DNA of 64,000 nucleotides from an uncultured Alistipes sp. (GCA_944323075.1 CALURC010000005.1:62001-126000), one strand, 5' to 3'. Shown: positions 26,601-36,353, counted from the stretch's first letter. The notes: generated by a model not told the origin, from the sequence alone. Program-made: numbers and translations.

Positions 26601-26640
26601 AATTTATCTGAAGTTTTAAAATTTACATGTTTACGAAGTG

Positions 26641-26648
26641 CAAAAGTA
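26641..26648 (-). promoter_or_regulatory. -7 box of the TPR protein gene
   Basis: TACTTTTG on the minus strand, 41 bases before the start. Confidence 0.5.
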
Positions 26649-26729
26649 ACCTTTTTTGCGGAATTTGAAACATTTTCAGCATCTTTTTCTGAAAAAACAG
26701 GGGATGCCGCGATATTCGGGAAAAGTGAG

Positions 26730-26737
26730 TATCTTTG
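26730..26737 (+). promoter_or_regulatory. -7 box of recF
   Basis: TATCTTTG, 29 bases before the recF ATG. Confidence 0.6.
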
Positions 26738-26765
26738 ATCGGTTTTCTGTACGGACTCACGGCTT

Positions 26766-27866
26766 ATGTATCTGCAAAAACTTTCGTTGATCGATTTTAA
26801 GAATATTGCCGAGACGCGGATTGAGCTTTCGCCTCGCATGAACTGTCTGGTGGGGGATAACGGTGCCGGGAAGACGAATCTGCTCGATGCGGTGCACTAT
26901 CTGTCAATGGGCAAGAGTGCTTTCAATCTGACCGATTCGCAGTGTATGCGTCATGGGGGTGATTCGTTTCTGATCGAAGGGAGCTATCTCGATGGGGCCG
27001 GACATACGGAACGGATCGTCTGTTCGTGCAAAAAAGGAGCGGGGAAAAAGTTGTGCCGCAACGGAAAGGATTACGAAAAACTCTCCGATCATGTGGGACT
27101 GATCCCTTTGGTGTTGGTAACACCTTCGGATACGGCGCTGATCAACGAATCGGGAGAGGAGCGACGTCGGTATATGAATAGCTTCATTTCGCAACTTGAT
27201 CGGGCCTATTTGTCGTCGCTGGTGCGTTACAACCGGTTGTTGGCCGAGCGTAATCGTCTGCTGAAATTGCAGCAGGTGTCGAATTTCTCGGAGATTCTGC
27301 AAGCGATCGATGTGCAGATGGTCATTTTGGGCGGGGAGATATATGAGCAACGGAAAAAAATGATCTCGGATTTGGCTCCACGTGTGGCATATTACTACAA
27401 GCTGTTGTCCGGAGACCGGGAACAGGTTGAACTGTCATATCGTTCGGAGCTTAACGAACGTCCGTTCGAGGAGATTCTGCGATCCTCATTGGCACGCGAT
27501 CGGGTGAATCAATATACCACAAGCGGAATCCATCGGGACGACATTCGTATGTCCATCGGAGGCTATCCTTTGCGGAAATATGGGTCCCAGGGGCAACAGA
27601 AATCGTTTTTGGTGGCGATGAAGTTGGCACAATACGATTCGGTATGTGCGGCCGGATCGGCGATGCCGATTTTGTTGCTTGACGATATTTTCGATAAGTT
27701 GGACATGCAACGGGTCGAGCAGCTGATCGGAATCGTGACCGAAGAGCGCTTTGGCCAGATCTTTATTACGGACTGCAACAAGGTCCGGCTGGAGGGAATT
27801 TTGCGTCGCGGTTCGTGCGACTACACCCTGTTCGGAGTCGAAGGAGGCGACATTCGCCAACTATGA
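26766..27866 (+). CDS. recF: DNA replication and repair protein RecF
   Basis: An SMC-like ATPase that helps load RecA at ssDNA gaps. 366 residues: MYLQKLSLIDFKNIAET start, Walker A GDNGAGKTN (30-38), LVTPSDTALINESGEERRRYMN, signature region YGSQGQQKSFLVAMKLAQ and Walker B PILLLDDIFDKLD. Its stop overlaps the start of the DUF721 gene by four bases, so the two are translationally coupled. Confidence 0.95.
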   Translation: MYLQKLSLIDFKNIAETRIELSPRMNCLVGDNGAGKTNLLDAVHYLSMGKSAFNLTDSQCMRHGGDSFLIEGSYLDGAGHTERIVCSCKKGAGKKLCRNGKDYEKLSDHVGLIPLVLVTPSDTALINESGEERRRYMNSFISQLDRAYLSSLVRYNRLLAERNRLLKLQQVSNFSEILQAIDVQMVILGGEIYEQRKKMISDLAPRVAYYYKLLSGDREQVELSYRSELNERPFEEILRSSLARDRVNQYTTSGIHRDDIRMSIGGYPLRKYGSQGQQKSFLVAMKLAQYDSVCAAGSAMPILLLDDIFDKLDMQRVEQLIGIVTEERFGQIFITDCNKVRLEGILRRGSCDYTLFGVEGGDIRQL

Positions 27867-28159
27867 GACGACGTGAACCGGTCCGTGTCGGAGAGGCGCT
27901 TGATCAGTTTTTCCGTGAGCGTCCAGAGATATTGAAAAAATTCGCCGAGGCGCGTTTACCCGAAGTATGGGTTCAGGTAGTAGGTCCTGAAATTGCAAAA
28001 TATACACAGCGAGTGAGTGTTGAGCGTGGCGGTCGGATGTTTGTCTACTTGAGCTCATCGGTAGTCCGGAACGAAATCTTTATGCGCCGAGCTGCATTGA
28101 AAGAGGAACTCAATCGGGTGTTAGGTCAAGAGGTGGTCGCACACCTTATCGTTAAATAG
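27863..28159 (+). CDS. DUF721 / DciA-like protein
   Basis: A 98-residue protein of the DUF721 family (VGEALDQFFRERPEILKKFAEARL, then WVQVVGPEIAKYTQRV). Members called DciA act with the replicative helicase DnaB during loading. The family shows the KH-like N-terminal fold seen here without the disordered tail of longer DciA proteins. The ATG at 27863 overlaps the recF stop (ATGA); an earlier in-frame start inside recF is less likely. The coupling with recF suits a replication role. Confidence 0.8.
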   Translation: MRRREPVRVGEALDQFFRERPEILKKFAEARLPEVWVQVVGPEIAKYTQRVSVERGGRMFVYLSSSVVRNEIFMRRAALKEELNRVLGQEVVAHLIVK

Positions 28160-28404
28160 CCCCGGATTTTGAAAGAACAGAGTCTTGTCGATTTACGGCC
28201 GTAACTCTTTTTACAGGCATTATTCTGAAGTAAAATCGAAAATTGTCGAGGAAAAGAAAGGGTCTTTCCAAGAAAGAATGGAACGTTGATTTGGACGATT
28301 CATTTCCTATTATTAATTTTACTTTCGGTCGAACAAAATATTTGTGTCGAATTCTGGTGTATTGATTTCAGAGTTTGAAGCTCTGTAAGCTTAACAAATC
28401 CCAA

Positions 28405-29769
28405 ATGAAGAAAAAGTGGTTTATTGTAGCTATATTGGGCGCTTGCGGTTTTGCTGTGACGGTAGCGGAACCTTATGAACGCGTAACGGAAGAACCGGCA
28501 GGAAATCCTATCGTTGCCAACATCGGATTGGATGACGGGCATTTCCGGGCATACGGCGATCGTTTGTATAATTATGCCTGCCATGATTACTCTCCCGATA
28601 GCCGTGGGTTCGTGCTTAAAAAATGGTGGGTCTGGTCGACGCAGGATTTGGTGACGTGGACGTTTGAAAGTGCACTCGAACCGACCGTGTTGGGATTTCC
28701 TCAAGGGTATAAGGATTGTTGGGCGACCGATGCTCAAACCCGAAACGGGAAGTATTATTGGTATGTGTGCAATCCGGAAAATACATACGTTGTGCGTTCG
28801 GATACTCCGGTCGGACCTTGGGAAGCTCCGCTGGGAGATAAACCGTTGATGCCGGGACGCGATCCGAGTGTCTTCATCGACGATGATGGAACGGCTTATT
28901 TGGTGACGGGGGTATGGCAATACCAGATTGCAGCACTGGGTGAGGATATGATTTCACTTCGGGAGTCGCCCCGGACGGTGGAGATTATCAATCCGCGGGG
29001 ACCCTATAATCATAACGGAGAGGATCCCCAACATCCGACCGATGATAAACCCTATTTGCATAAACATAATGGAAAGTACTACCTTTCGTGGGGATGCTAT
29101 TATGGTGTAGCTGACCATGTCTATGGTCCGTATACCTATAAAGGGTGCTTTATTGTGCCCGAGCGTACGGAGGCAGAGTTCGCGCAGCCTGTTGCCGGAT
29201 TGACGCACGACCGTCATGGCTCGTTTTTCGAATGGAACAACCAGACCTATTTTAACTGCAATGATTTGAGCAGCAACGGTGCACACAGCTATTGGCGGAA
29301 TACGGTAATTATGTATGTGCACTATCGGGACAATGGAGAGATTGAGCCCGTTTACCTGAACCGTTTGGGTGTGGGGCAGTATGAGGCTTCGTACGGACCG
29401 ATCGAGGCAGAGAATTTCTATGCGTCGGAAGGTGGAGAAAAAAAAGAGAATGGGGAGGGAGGATTCGAAATGAGGATGACGGCCGGCGAGGGAGAGCTCC
29501 GGTTTCAACATGTGCATAATCTGCCCTCGAGTGCACGGGCGGTCTTTCGGGTTGCGACACCGTCTGATCTGAAAGGAGGTGCTATTGAGGTTTGGCGGGA
29601 TGATGCGGAACCTGTACGATTGGGCCGATGTGAACTTCCGGCATCGGCGGATGAGTATGTTACGGTCGAGTGCCGATTGAAAAACAGTACGGAGCGTCAG
29701 GACTTGAAGCTGGTCTTTTTGGGGAACGACCGGAAAACGATACGACTCGATTATGTTCGCTTCGAATAG
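28405..29769 (+). CDS. Secreted glycoside hydrolase family 43 protein with CBM6-like tail
   Basis: A 454-residue exported protein. A start ten codons earlier is possible, but the ATG at 28405 gives a compact signal peptide (MKKKWFIVAILGACGFAVTVA). The five-bladed propeller is seen in LDDGHFRAYGDRLY (base Asp 43 or 44), WWVWSTQDLVTWT and GRDPSVFIDDDG (Asp153). Where GH43 enzymes usually have EGP or EAP this one has TDDKPYLHKHNGKYYLSW, so the general acid Glu would be Asp214. From about 345 on (GPIEAENFYASEG to LDYVRF) it resembles a family 6 carbohydrate-binding module. Substrate unknown, likely arabinose, xylose or galactose linkages. Confidence 0.82.
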   Translation: MKKKWFIVAILGACGFAVTVAEPYERVTEEPAGNPIVANIGLDDGHFRAYGDRLYNYACHDYSPDSRGFVLKKWWVWSTQDLVTWTFESALEPTVLGFPQGYKDCWATDAQTRNGKYYWYVCNPENTYVVRSDTPVGPWEAPLGDKPLMPGRDPSVFIDDDGTAYLVTGVWQYQIAALGEDMISLRESPRTVEIINPRGPYNHNGEDPQHPTDDKPYLHKHNGKYYLSWGCYYGVADHVYGPYTYKGCFIVPERTEAEFAQPVAGLTHDRHGSFFEWNNQTYFNCNDLSSNGAHSYWRNTVIMYVHYRDNGEIEPVYLNRLGVGQYEASYGPIEAENFYASEGGEKKENGEGGFEMRMTAGEGELRFQHVHNLPSSARAVFRVATPSDLKGGAIEVWRDDAEPVRLGRCELPASADEYVTVECRLKNSTERQDLKLVFLGNDRKTIRLDYVRFE

Positions 29770-29993
29770 CCGGGACATTACTTTTTTGCTAACAGGGAGA
29801 GACGATTGTAGAAAACGAGTTAAAAAAGTAAATCCTCGTACTATGAAAAAAAGATCATGTTTTTTCTGTATGGGGAGCAGACGATGTCAAATAATACAAA
29901 AGCCCATTTGGTCTGAATGAGCGATGTGTGTTTTTGTGAAGCAGAGCGAAGAAAAGGCAACAGAGATAATTACCGGAATAGAAATAAAAATAC

Positions 29994-30001
29994 TATTTTT
30001 G
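29994..30001 (+). promoter_or_regulatory. -7 box of the ABC exporter gene
   Basis: TATTTTTG, 30 bases before the ATG. Confidence 0.4.
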
Positions 30002-30030
30002 TCCGCATAACCATAACGACCCCATAATAC

Positions 30031-31878
30031 ATGCATACTTATTGGAGACTTCTCGGCTTTGCCAGACCAATCAGGAAATACGCGATTCCGTATTTTTTCT
30101 ATACGCTGTTCTATACGATATTTTATACTTTCACGTTTACGCTGATTCAGCCGATCCTGCAAACGTTGTTTGCTGGAGATTCTGCCGCACCTCATGTGAC
30201 CTCATTCCCGAAATTCGCATTCGATACAAGTTTCCTTCAGGGTGCAATCAGTTATTTGATCTATAAAGTCTTCGGGGCGGATTACGACACAATGGACGTA
30301 CTGATATTCTTGAGCATATTCGTGATCCTGACGTCGTTGTTGAGTAATTTATTCCGGTATTTAGGACAACGGACCATGGAAGCAATGCGGGTCAGAGCAT
30401 TACAGCGTCTTCGTAATGACGTTTTTAACAATGTGATGAAATTGCATGCAGGTTATTTCAGTAATGAACGTAAAGGCGATATCATCTCAAAAATATCTTC
30501 AGATGTACAGGTGGTACAATTCTGTATTACCAATACGTTGTTAGTGGCATTTCGGGATCCGTTCCAAATTATCGGTTTCATGATTGCATTGGTGGTCGCT
30601 TCTTGGCAACTGACGATATTTTCTATTCTGTTCCTTCCTATTGTGGCTCTGGTTATCGGTTCGATTGTTAAACGGTTGCGAAAATCGGCAACACAGGTAC
30701 AAGAACGCTTTGCTGATATGGTCAGTCTGATGGATGAGTCGCTTTCCGGTATAAAAGTCCTTAAAGGATACAATGCAGTTGACTATACGGTAGGAAAATT
30801 TCGGAAAATAAATGCTCTCTTCTCCCGTATTTCACTTAGCATGGCCTGGCGTCAACAGCTGGCTTCTCCGGTCAGTGAATTTTTGGGAATAGCTGCAGCT
30901 GCTGTGTTGATGATTTATGGAGGAAGTCTTGTGCTTTCTGGTGATCTAAAGGCAAGTACATTTATTATGTATCTTGCTATTTTCACTCAAATTACTCGTC
31001 CATTACGTTCATTCACCGATGCATTTGCCAACATCAATCAGGGAATTGCGGCCGGTGAACGTGTATTGGCTCTGCTCGACGAAAAGAGCGAAATCAACGA
31101 TGCACCCGATGCGGTGGAGATGACCGGACTGAAACATGAAATCGAATTCAGAGATGTCCGCTTTTCCTACGACAGCAAGGAGGTGATTCGCGGGGTGAGC
31201 TTCAAGATCAAGAAAGGAGAAACAGTTGCGTTGGTCGGTCCTTCGGGTGGAGGTAAATCGACCCTTTCCGATCTGATTCCGCGTTTCTATGATGTGCAGT
31301 CGGGGCAGATTCTGATCGACGGAATCGATATCCGCAAATATACGCTTGAAAGCTTGCGTCGGTATATGGGTTTGGTATCGCAGGAGACTATCCTGTTCAA
31401 CGATACGATCGAGAATAACCTTCGTTTAGGAAAACAGGATGCGACAGAGGATGAAGTACGTCAGGCGGCGATCGTAGCCAATGCCGATACCTTTATCCGA
31501 GAGACGGAGCACGGATATCAGACCAATATCGGAGATCGGGGCATGAAACTTTCAGGCGGACAGCGGCAGCGGTTGAGCATTGCCCGGGCTGTGTTGAAAA
31601 ACCCCGAAATTTTGATTCTTGACGAAGCAACTTCAGCGCTCGATACGGAATCCGAAAAGTTGGTACAGAATGCGTTGGATGCACTGCTTCAAGGGCGTAC
31701 TTCATTGGTGATTGCCCATCGGTTGAGTACGATATACAATGCGGATCGGATCATTGTAATTGATCACGGTCAGATTGTGGAGCAGGGCACACATCGTGAA
31801 TTGATGGCACTTCGTGGTGTATATGCTCGACTAATCGAGATGCAACAGAGTGGCGACTCGAATAATCGTCCGAATTAA
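30031..31878 (+). CDS. ABC transporter ATP-binding/permease protein, MsbA-like exporter
   Basis: A 615-residue half-transporter working as a homodimer in the inner membrane. Six membrane helices lie in residues about 20-320. The nucleotide-binding domain has Walker A GPSGGGKST (about 404-412), Q-loop LVSQETILFND, signature KLSGGQRQRLSIARA, Walker B ILILDEATSALD and H-loop VIAHRLSTI, all intact. Similarity to MsbA suggests lipid A-core or another lipid as substrate, but the family also exports peptides and drugs, so the substrate is uncertain. Monocistronic with its own promoter and terminator. Confidence 0.88.
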   Translation: MHTYWRLLGFARPIRKYAIPYFFYTLFYTIFYTFTFTLIQPILQTLFAGDSAAPHVTSFPKFAFDTSFLQGAISYLIYKVFGADYDTMDVLIFLSIFVILTSLLSNLFRYLGQRTMEAMRVRALQRLRNDVFNNVMKLHAGYFSNERKGDIISKISSDVQVVQFCITNTLLVAFRDPFQIIGFMIALVVASWQLTIFSILFLPIVALVIGSIVKRLRKSATQVQERFADMVSLMDESLSGIKVLKGYNAVDYTVGKFRKINALFSRISLSMAWRQQLASPVSEFLGIAAAAVLMIYGGSLVLSGDLKASTFIMYLAIFTQITRPLRSFTDAFANINQGIAAGERVLALLDEKSEINDAPDAVEMTGLKHEIEFRDVRFSYDSKEVIRGVSFKIKKGETVALVGPSGGGKSTLSDLIPRFYDVQSGQILIDGIDIRKYTLESLRRYMGLVSQETILFNDTIENNLRLGKQDATEDEVRQAAIVANADTFIRETEHGYQTNIGDRGMKLSGGQRQRLSIARAVLKNPEILILDEATSALDTESEKLVQNALDALLQGRTSLVIAHRLSTIYNADRIIVIDHGQIVEQGTHRELMALRGVYARLIEMQQSGDSNNRPN

Positions 31879-31903
31879 CCGGAATAAATATATTGTACAA
31901 TAT

Positions 31904-31940
31904 ACACCCCAGCTGTTTTTGTACGGCTGGGGTGTTGTAT
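31904..31940 (+). terminator. Terminator of the ABC exporter gene
   Basis: Perfect ten-base stem (acaccccagc / gctggggtgt). Confidence 0.8.
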
Positions 31941-32731
31941 TATGCACCGGATAAAATCTAAGACCGTCCGTCAGTTTGAAATCCGTCACGCCTATCCGTT
32001 ACAGACACTTTCTATATTTCATTTTAAGCACTGTCCGTATTTGCCGTTTGATCTATATGTTCATTTGTTTGTTAGCTTATAAATATTACTAATGGTATTT
32101 GTGACGATATAAATTGTAAGTAATGAAAAGATTTTCGGGTTTGATACTAGTTAAAGGAAATACGATTGATAATTTTTTTGGAATAGAAGTAAGTGATTGA
32201 TAATCTATATATAGGAAGTGGGTAGTATGGTAAAGAGAATGTACAGATGATTAAAGTTTTCAATATCGTTATTTCTGAACATATTTTTTATAAGAGATAT
32301 ATCTTTTGATGGGCTGTGGTAGATTTAAAATGGTGCGATTGTTAGTATCGGTTCTTGATAATACTTTTTTCATGATCAATGCAAAACTTATTTCAGTATT
32401 GGTTTAAGTTAATTAATGATCTTGAAAGGGAATGTCTAATGATAAGTATAGAGTCTGTCGTATGGTAATAGTGCAATCTAATTCATTGTTTAAGAATAGC
32501 ATAATAGTTCATATTTTTTGTGAGATCAATCAACGTTGATGATGTAGTGTGATTATTAGTACTTGAAAAATAAATGTTTATATACTTTTGATAGTGACCC
32601 TTTGTGTCTTCTTTATGAAATACATTTTCTATTTTGTAATGGCTTGATAAGGTCGAGTTCTTTGATTGCCGATCTTCGAGTTCTATCTGGAGGAGATTTA
32701 TGATATGTTTTGTGTGAGTCTATGATTAAAT
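31941..32731. other. AT-rich gene-free block between convergent terminators
   Basis: About 790 bases with no frame of useful length. It is clearly poorer in G+C than its surroundings: bases 32161-32220 have 15 G or C in 60. There are no DnaA-box clusters, repeats or tRNA-like parts that I can see. It could be a decayed gene, a matrix for plasmid or phage insertion, or an unknown RNA. Confidence 0.5.
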
Positions 32732-32762
32732 AAAAAAGTCTACTGATTTCAGCAGACTTTTT
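32732..32762 (-). terminator. Terminator of the FKBP lipoprotein gene
   Basis: Stem aaaaagtctgctga / tcagtagacttttt on the minus strand with one G-U pair; the stem ends in a T run. Confidence 0.8.
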
Positions 32763-32804
32763 GTGTATCGCCGAGACTTCGACGAATATATTTTTCTTAG
32801 ATTA

Positions 32805-33500
32805 TTATTTTGCAGGTTCTTCAGCCGGAACTACATCGATTACGTCAACTTCGTAATACAAAGCTGAGTTGGCGGGAACAGGACCTTGGTTACGTGAACC
32901 ATATCCAAGTTCAGCAGGAATCCACAGTTTGATCTTTCCGCCTTTTCCGACTAAGGTCATACCTTCTGCAAAACCTTTAATTACGTTTTTGATCGGAATA
33001 TCGAGTGTGTCGTTGCTGTCATAGGTATTTTGAATGTCTTTACCGTTACGGTCAGCCATACGATAGAGAACGCGAACTTTAGAAGAAGTGTCAGCTTTTA
33101 CGTTGTTGTCACCGGCTTCAACGATTTCGTAAAGCAGGCCTGATTCAGTTTTTAGAATGTTTTTGTTCTCTTTTTCCACTTTAGCTAAAAATTCGGCACT
33201 GGCAATACTATCTTTCCTCGGTTTGATTACGGTGTAATATCTGCGCATGAAAGCATAAGCATCTTCACTCGACATAATCGAAGTGTCTTTTTTGATAGCG
33301 TTTTTGATGCCTGTTATAAGCAAATCTACGTTCAACTTTTGACCGAGTGCGCTGTCTACATTGTAGATGTAGGTTCCCATGTCTGTTCCCAGACAATAAG
33401 CCAATGAGTCCTCCTCGGTTGTCATGCTTCCGCCTCCGTTCGAGGTGCAGGCGCTGAAGAAAAGAGCAATAGCTCCGCTCAATACGATTAATTTTTTCAT
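32805..33500 (-). CDS. FKBP-type peptidyl-prolyl isomerase, lipoprotein
   Basis: A 231-residue lipoprotein (lipobox FFSAC, Cys18) that should fold proteins in the periplasm. The helical N-terminal half (MTTEEDSLAYCLGTDMG to about 120) is of the FKBP-N dimerisation type. The C-terminal FKBP domain includes VIKGFAEGMTLVGKGGKIKLWIPAELGYG and NSALYYEVDVIDV. Several of the aromatic pocket residues are conserved. It has its own promoter and terminator. Confidence 0.9.
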   Translation of the reverse strand: MKKLIVLSGAIALFFSACTSNGGGSMTTEEDSLAYCLGTDMGTYIYNVDSALGQKLNVDLLITGIKNAIKKDTSIMSSEDAYAFMRRYYTVIKPRKDSIASAEFLAKVEKENKNILKTESGLLYEIVEAGDNNVKADTSSKVRVLYRMADRNGKDIQNTYDSNDTLDIPIKNVIKGFAEGMTLVGKGGKIKLWIPAELGYGSRNQGPVPANSALYYEVDVIDVVPAEEPAK

Positions 33501-33583
33501 CTTGTTTTATATTAATTGTTCAAATTGTTTCGAGTTGAAAATATTGTGCCGTTTTTATCGGTCTCGTTTTCCCAAGCGAGCGA

Positions 33584-33591
33584 CAAAGTTA
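33584..33591 (-). promoter_or_regulatory. -7 box of the FKBP gene
   Basis: TAACTTTG on the minus strand, about 84 bases before the start, giving a leader of roughly 75 bases. Confidence 0.45.
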
Positions 33592-33618
33592 AGCAAATTA
33601 AGTGAATAATGTGCTGTT

Positions 33619-35007
33619 CTATATATTTTTTTCGTGTGAAGATACGGTTTTTTTTCTGGGTGAAACGATCCTCGTTATGAGCCATCCGAATACCCCTGCG
33701 GTAAGAGATGCGATTAGAATGGAGATTTTTCCTCCGGTGAGAGCGGCCGGATCGGAAAAGGCTAAATTGTTGATGAAAATGGACATGGTAAATCCGATTC
33801 CTCCTAAACAGGATACTCCGAAAATCATGGGCCAAGTGGTACCTTCTGGCAGTTCGCCCCATTTCAGGTGTACTGCAAGTCGACTGAACAAGAAAATGCC
33901 GATCGGTTTTCCCAATACCAATCCTAAAAAGATGCCGGCTCCTAATGGTTTGAATAGTATACCGAGATCTCCAAATCCTTCGATTTTGATTCCTGCGTTG
34001 GCCAAGGCGAATATGGGCATAATGAAAAACGCGACGGTATGATGGAGTGCGTATTCGAGACGTTGAGACGGACTGATTGCGTTGACCGCAATTTGACGAA
34101 TGGTTTCGATATCTTCCAACTGTTTTTTATTGGATAGGATTTCAACGCCGTCGCGGTTGTGTTGTCTGAATGAGTCCAGATAAAATTGAGTCTTATAAAG
34201 AAAATAGCGTTTCGTGTACCGAGGGGTTGAGGGTATGGTGAGGGCAATCAAAACGCCGGCAATGGTTGCATGAATACCGGAATAGAGGAATAGAATCCAG
34301 ATAACTATACTGAGAATCAGATAGTAGCGCATTTTGTATACATTGAATTTCCGGAGTAAGATCATGAGTAAAAACACTCCGGCTATGATCCCCAGGATTT
34401 CGAAATGAATGTCTGTCGAGTAGAATAGTGCGATAACCAGAATTCCACCTAAATCGTCGGCAACAGCCAATGCAGTTAGGAAGATTTTTAATGATACGGG
34501 GACTCTGTTCCCCAGCAGAGACAGGACACCGATAGCGAATGCGATGTCGGTAGCCATCGGAACGCCCCATCCGGATAGTTCGCCTCCGGCTAGATTGATC
34601 CCGGTGTATATGAGAGCAGGAACGATCATGCCACCGATAGCCGCAGCGATCGGGAGGGCTGCTTGACGAATCGTGGAGAGATGTCCGGCTATAATTTCCC
34701 GTTTGATTTCCAGACCCACATGGAAGAAGAAAATTACCATTAAACCGTCGTTGATCCACGCCTCGAGCGGTTTACTCAATTTGAAGTGGTCGAATCCTAC
34801 GGTTAAGTGACTCTCCAGTAGATGGTGGTAAACTTCGGCTGTCGCTGGAATGTTTGCCAAAATCATGGCCAATGCGGCGAATATGACGAGAACCAGACCG
34901 CCTGCCCACGGACTGTGCAGAAGACGATGGTGACGTTCGCGGCGGAGGAAAAAGTTCCTTTTGTATTTGAAAGATATGTGTTGAGTCATCTTTTGTGGTT
35001 TCTGCAA
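33619..35007 (-). CDS. nhaA: Na+/H+ antiporter NhaA
   Basis: An inner-membrane sodium/proton antiporter with about twelve membrane helices. The ion-binding Asp pair is in LTALAVADDLGGILVIALFY, and GLMVIFFFHVGLEIKRE and PMATDIAFAIGVLSLLG are diagnostic. The 462 residues are longer than E. coli NhaA because of a cytosolic insertion near residues 290-320 (YLDSFRQHNRDGVEILSNKK). It follows the arginase-family gene by 41 bases, so it is likely co-transcribed. Confidence 0.95.
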   Translation of the reverse strand: MQKPQKMTQHISFKYKRNFFLRRERHHRLLHSPWAGGLVLVIFAALAMILANIPATAEVYHHLLESHLTVGFDHFKLSKPLEAWINDGLMVIFFFHVGLEIKREIIAGHLSTIRQAALPIAAAIGGMIVPALIYTGINLAGGELSGWGVPMATDIAFAIGVLSLLGNRVPVSLKIFLTALAVADDLGGILVIALFYSTDIHFEILGIIAGVFLLMILLRKFNVYKMRYYLILSIVIWILFLYSGIHATIAGVLIALTIPSTPRYTKRYFLYKTQFYLDSFRQHNRDGVEILSNKKQLEDIETIRQIAVNAISPSQRLEYALHHTVAFFIMPIFALANAGIKIEGFGDLGILFKPLGAGIFLGLVLGKPIGIFLFSRLAVHLKWGELPEGTTWPMIFGVSCLGGIGFTMSIFINNLAFSDPAALTGGKISILIASLTAGVFGWLITRIVSPRKKTVSSHEKNI

Positions 35008-35048
35008 CGTGTTACAGCAAAGCTGATACCAAATCGAATAGATTTGTT

Positions 35049-36083
35049 TTAGAGTAGAGTGAGGTTACACAATTTGTATAACATGCGAGCTCCGACATTT
35101 GCATCCCATTCGTCTGCAGCATCGGGAGCGGGGGCTACTTCACAGAGATCGAATCCTACGATTTCACGACCGCTTTGGGTAAGCATAACTAACAGATAAA
35201 CGGCTTCTTGATAGGTCAGACCTCCGGGAACCGGTGTCCCTGTGTGGGGACAGAGGTCGGGGCATAACCCGTCGATGTCGAAACTGATGTAGACTTTTTC
35301 GGGAAGGGGTGATATGATCTGTTTACAGAGTGCGTACCAAGAGGAGCCTCCGAATTTTTCGGCTGAGAGATCATGATCGGTAAATTGTACAACCTGGGGT
35401 GTAGAGGAGGCTAAATGGAGCTCGTCATCGCAATAGTCGCGGATACCCACCTGAACTAACATTGATACGTCCGGAAGTTCATTCAAAACGTTGTACATGA
35501 TCGAAGCGTGCGAATAGGTGAATCCTTCATAGGCTTTTCTCAGGTCAGCGTGGGCGTCGATGTGGAGCAGTCCCATACCCGGATAGCGTTCTGCTGCCGC
35601 CCGGATGGCTCCAAGCGGAGAACTGTGATCTCCGCCGACGATTCCGACTTTCTTTCCTGCCTCGATCCAGCGGCGTGATGTTTCGTAAACGATGTGATTG
35701 AGTTCGGCCGATCCTTGATTGATCTGGGCAAGGTTTGCCTGTAGTGTATCGTCGTCCGGAGCACCGTTGTTTTCCCAATGTTCGATTACCCGTTGTGCCG
35801 TTTTTCGTAGCTTTTTGCTATTTTCATGGATGGATTTGTCGGAAGGAAGTGTGCCGATTCCCTGTTGCCAACCTTGTGGATGGTGAGGATCATACAAATC
35901 GACTTGCAATGATGCACGCTGGATGGCAGTAGGACCTTCTGCAGTTCCTTCACGGTATGAAGTCGTAACATCCCAAGCGACAGGGAACAGAACTAAGCGG
36001 GATTCTTCCGCCGTAAAAGGAAGACCAAAATAACGGCCATTATCGATGCCGGGACCGTTTGGATCAAAATTTATGTCTGCCAT
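35049..36083 (-). CDS. Arginase/agmatinase/formimidoylglutamase family hydrolase
   Basis: A 344-residue ureohydrolase with a binuclear Mn2+ site: GGDHSSPLGAI, HIDAHADLRKAYEG and SFDIDGLCPDLCP all carry the expected His and Asp ligands. It is longer than typical agmatinases, with an insertion at about 75-125. The family cannot separate arginine, agmatine or formimidoylglutamate substrates from the motifs alone, and no hut or polyamine genes are nearby. Encoded ahead of nhaA with a TACTTTTG promoter box upstream. Confidence 0.88.
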   Translation of the reverse strand: MADINFDPNGPGIDNGRYFGLPFTAEESRLVLFPVAWDVTTSYREGTAEGPTAIQRASLQVDLYDPHHPQGWQQGIGTLPSDKSIHENSKKLRKTAQRVIEHWENNGAPDDDTLQANLAQINQGSAELNHIVYETSRRWIEAGKKVGIVGGDHSSPLGAIRAAAERYPGMGLLHIDAHADLRKAYEGFTYSHASIMYNVLNELPDVSMLVQVGIRDYCDDELHLASSTPQVVQFTDHDLSAEKFGGSSWYALCKQIISPLPEKVYISFDIDGLCPDLCPHTGTPVPGGLTYQEAVYLLVMLTQSGREIVGFDLCEVAPAPDAADEWDANVGARMLYKLCNLTLL

Positions 36084-36113
36084 AGTTAATGGTCAAATAA
36101 TTAGGTTCGGTTA

Positions 36114-36121
36114 CAAAAGTA
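36114..36121 (-). promoter_or_regulatory. -7 box of the arginase-family gene-nhaA operon
   Basis: TACTTTTG on the minus strand, 31 bases before the start. Confidence 0.5.
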
Positions 36122-36353
36122 ATCAAAAAAAGAAAGGTCTGAAGTGTAAAACCGTTTCCTCGCGGAGAGCGTTTTTTTTATTGGTTTTTTATGTGGTTGT
36201 CTATCAGTATGATTTGTGCTTTTGTTCAAAAAAATACTGGTAAAAGACAATATTCTTTATCGAGGGCGCGTTATCCATACAGATTTCCGGTAGTCATTCT
36301 TGATACGGGAATCGAGTAGTTTTTTTCATAATCATACATTTAAGTTGGGTGAG
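36122..36353. other. Spacer with no gene, upstream of an orphan terminator
   Basis: No open frame of note. The plus strand ends in a terminator at 36354 although no plus-strand gene precedes it, so a short non-coding transcript may start here. Confidence 0.35.

Noticed and set aside
31941..32731. Replication origin in the AT-rich block
   Set aside because: No cluster of DnaA boxes and no dnaA or other origin-linked genes nearby.
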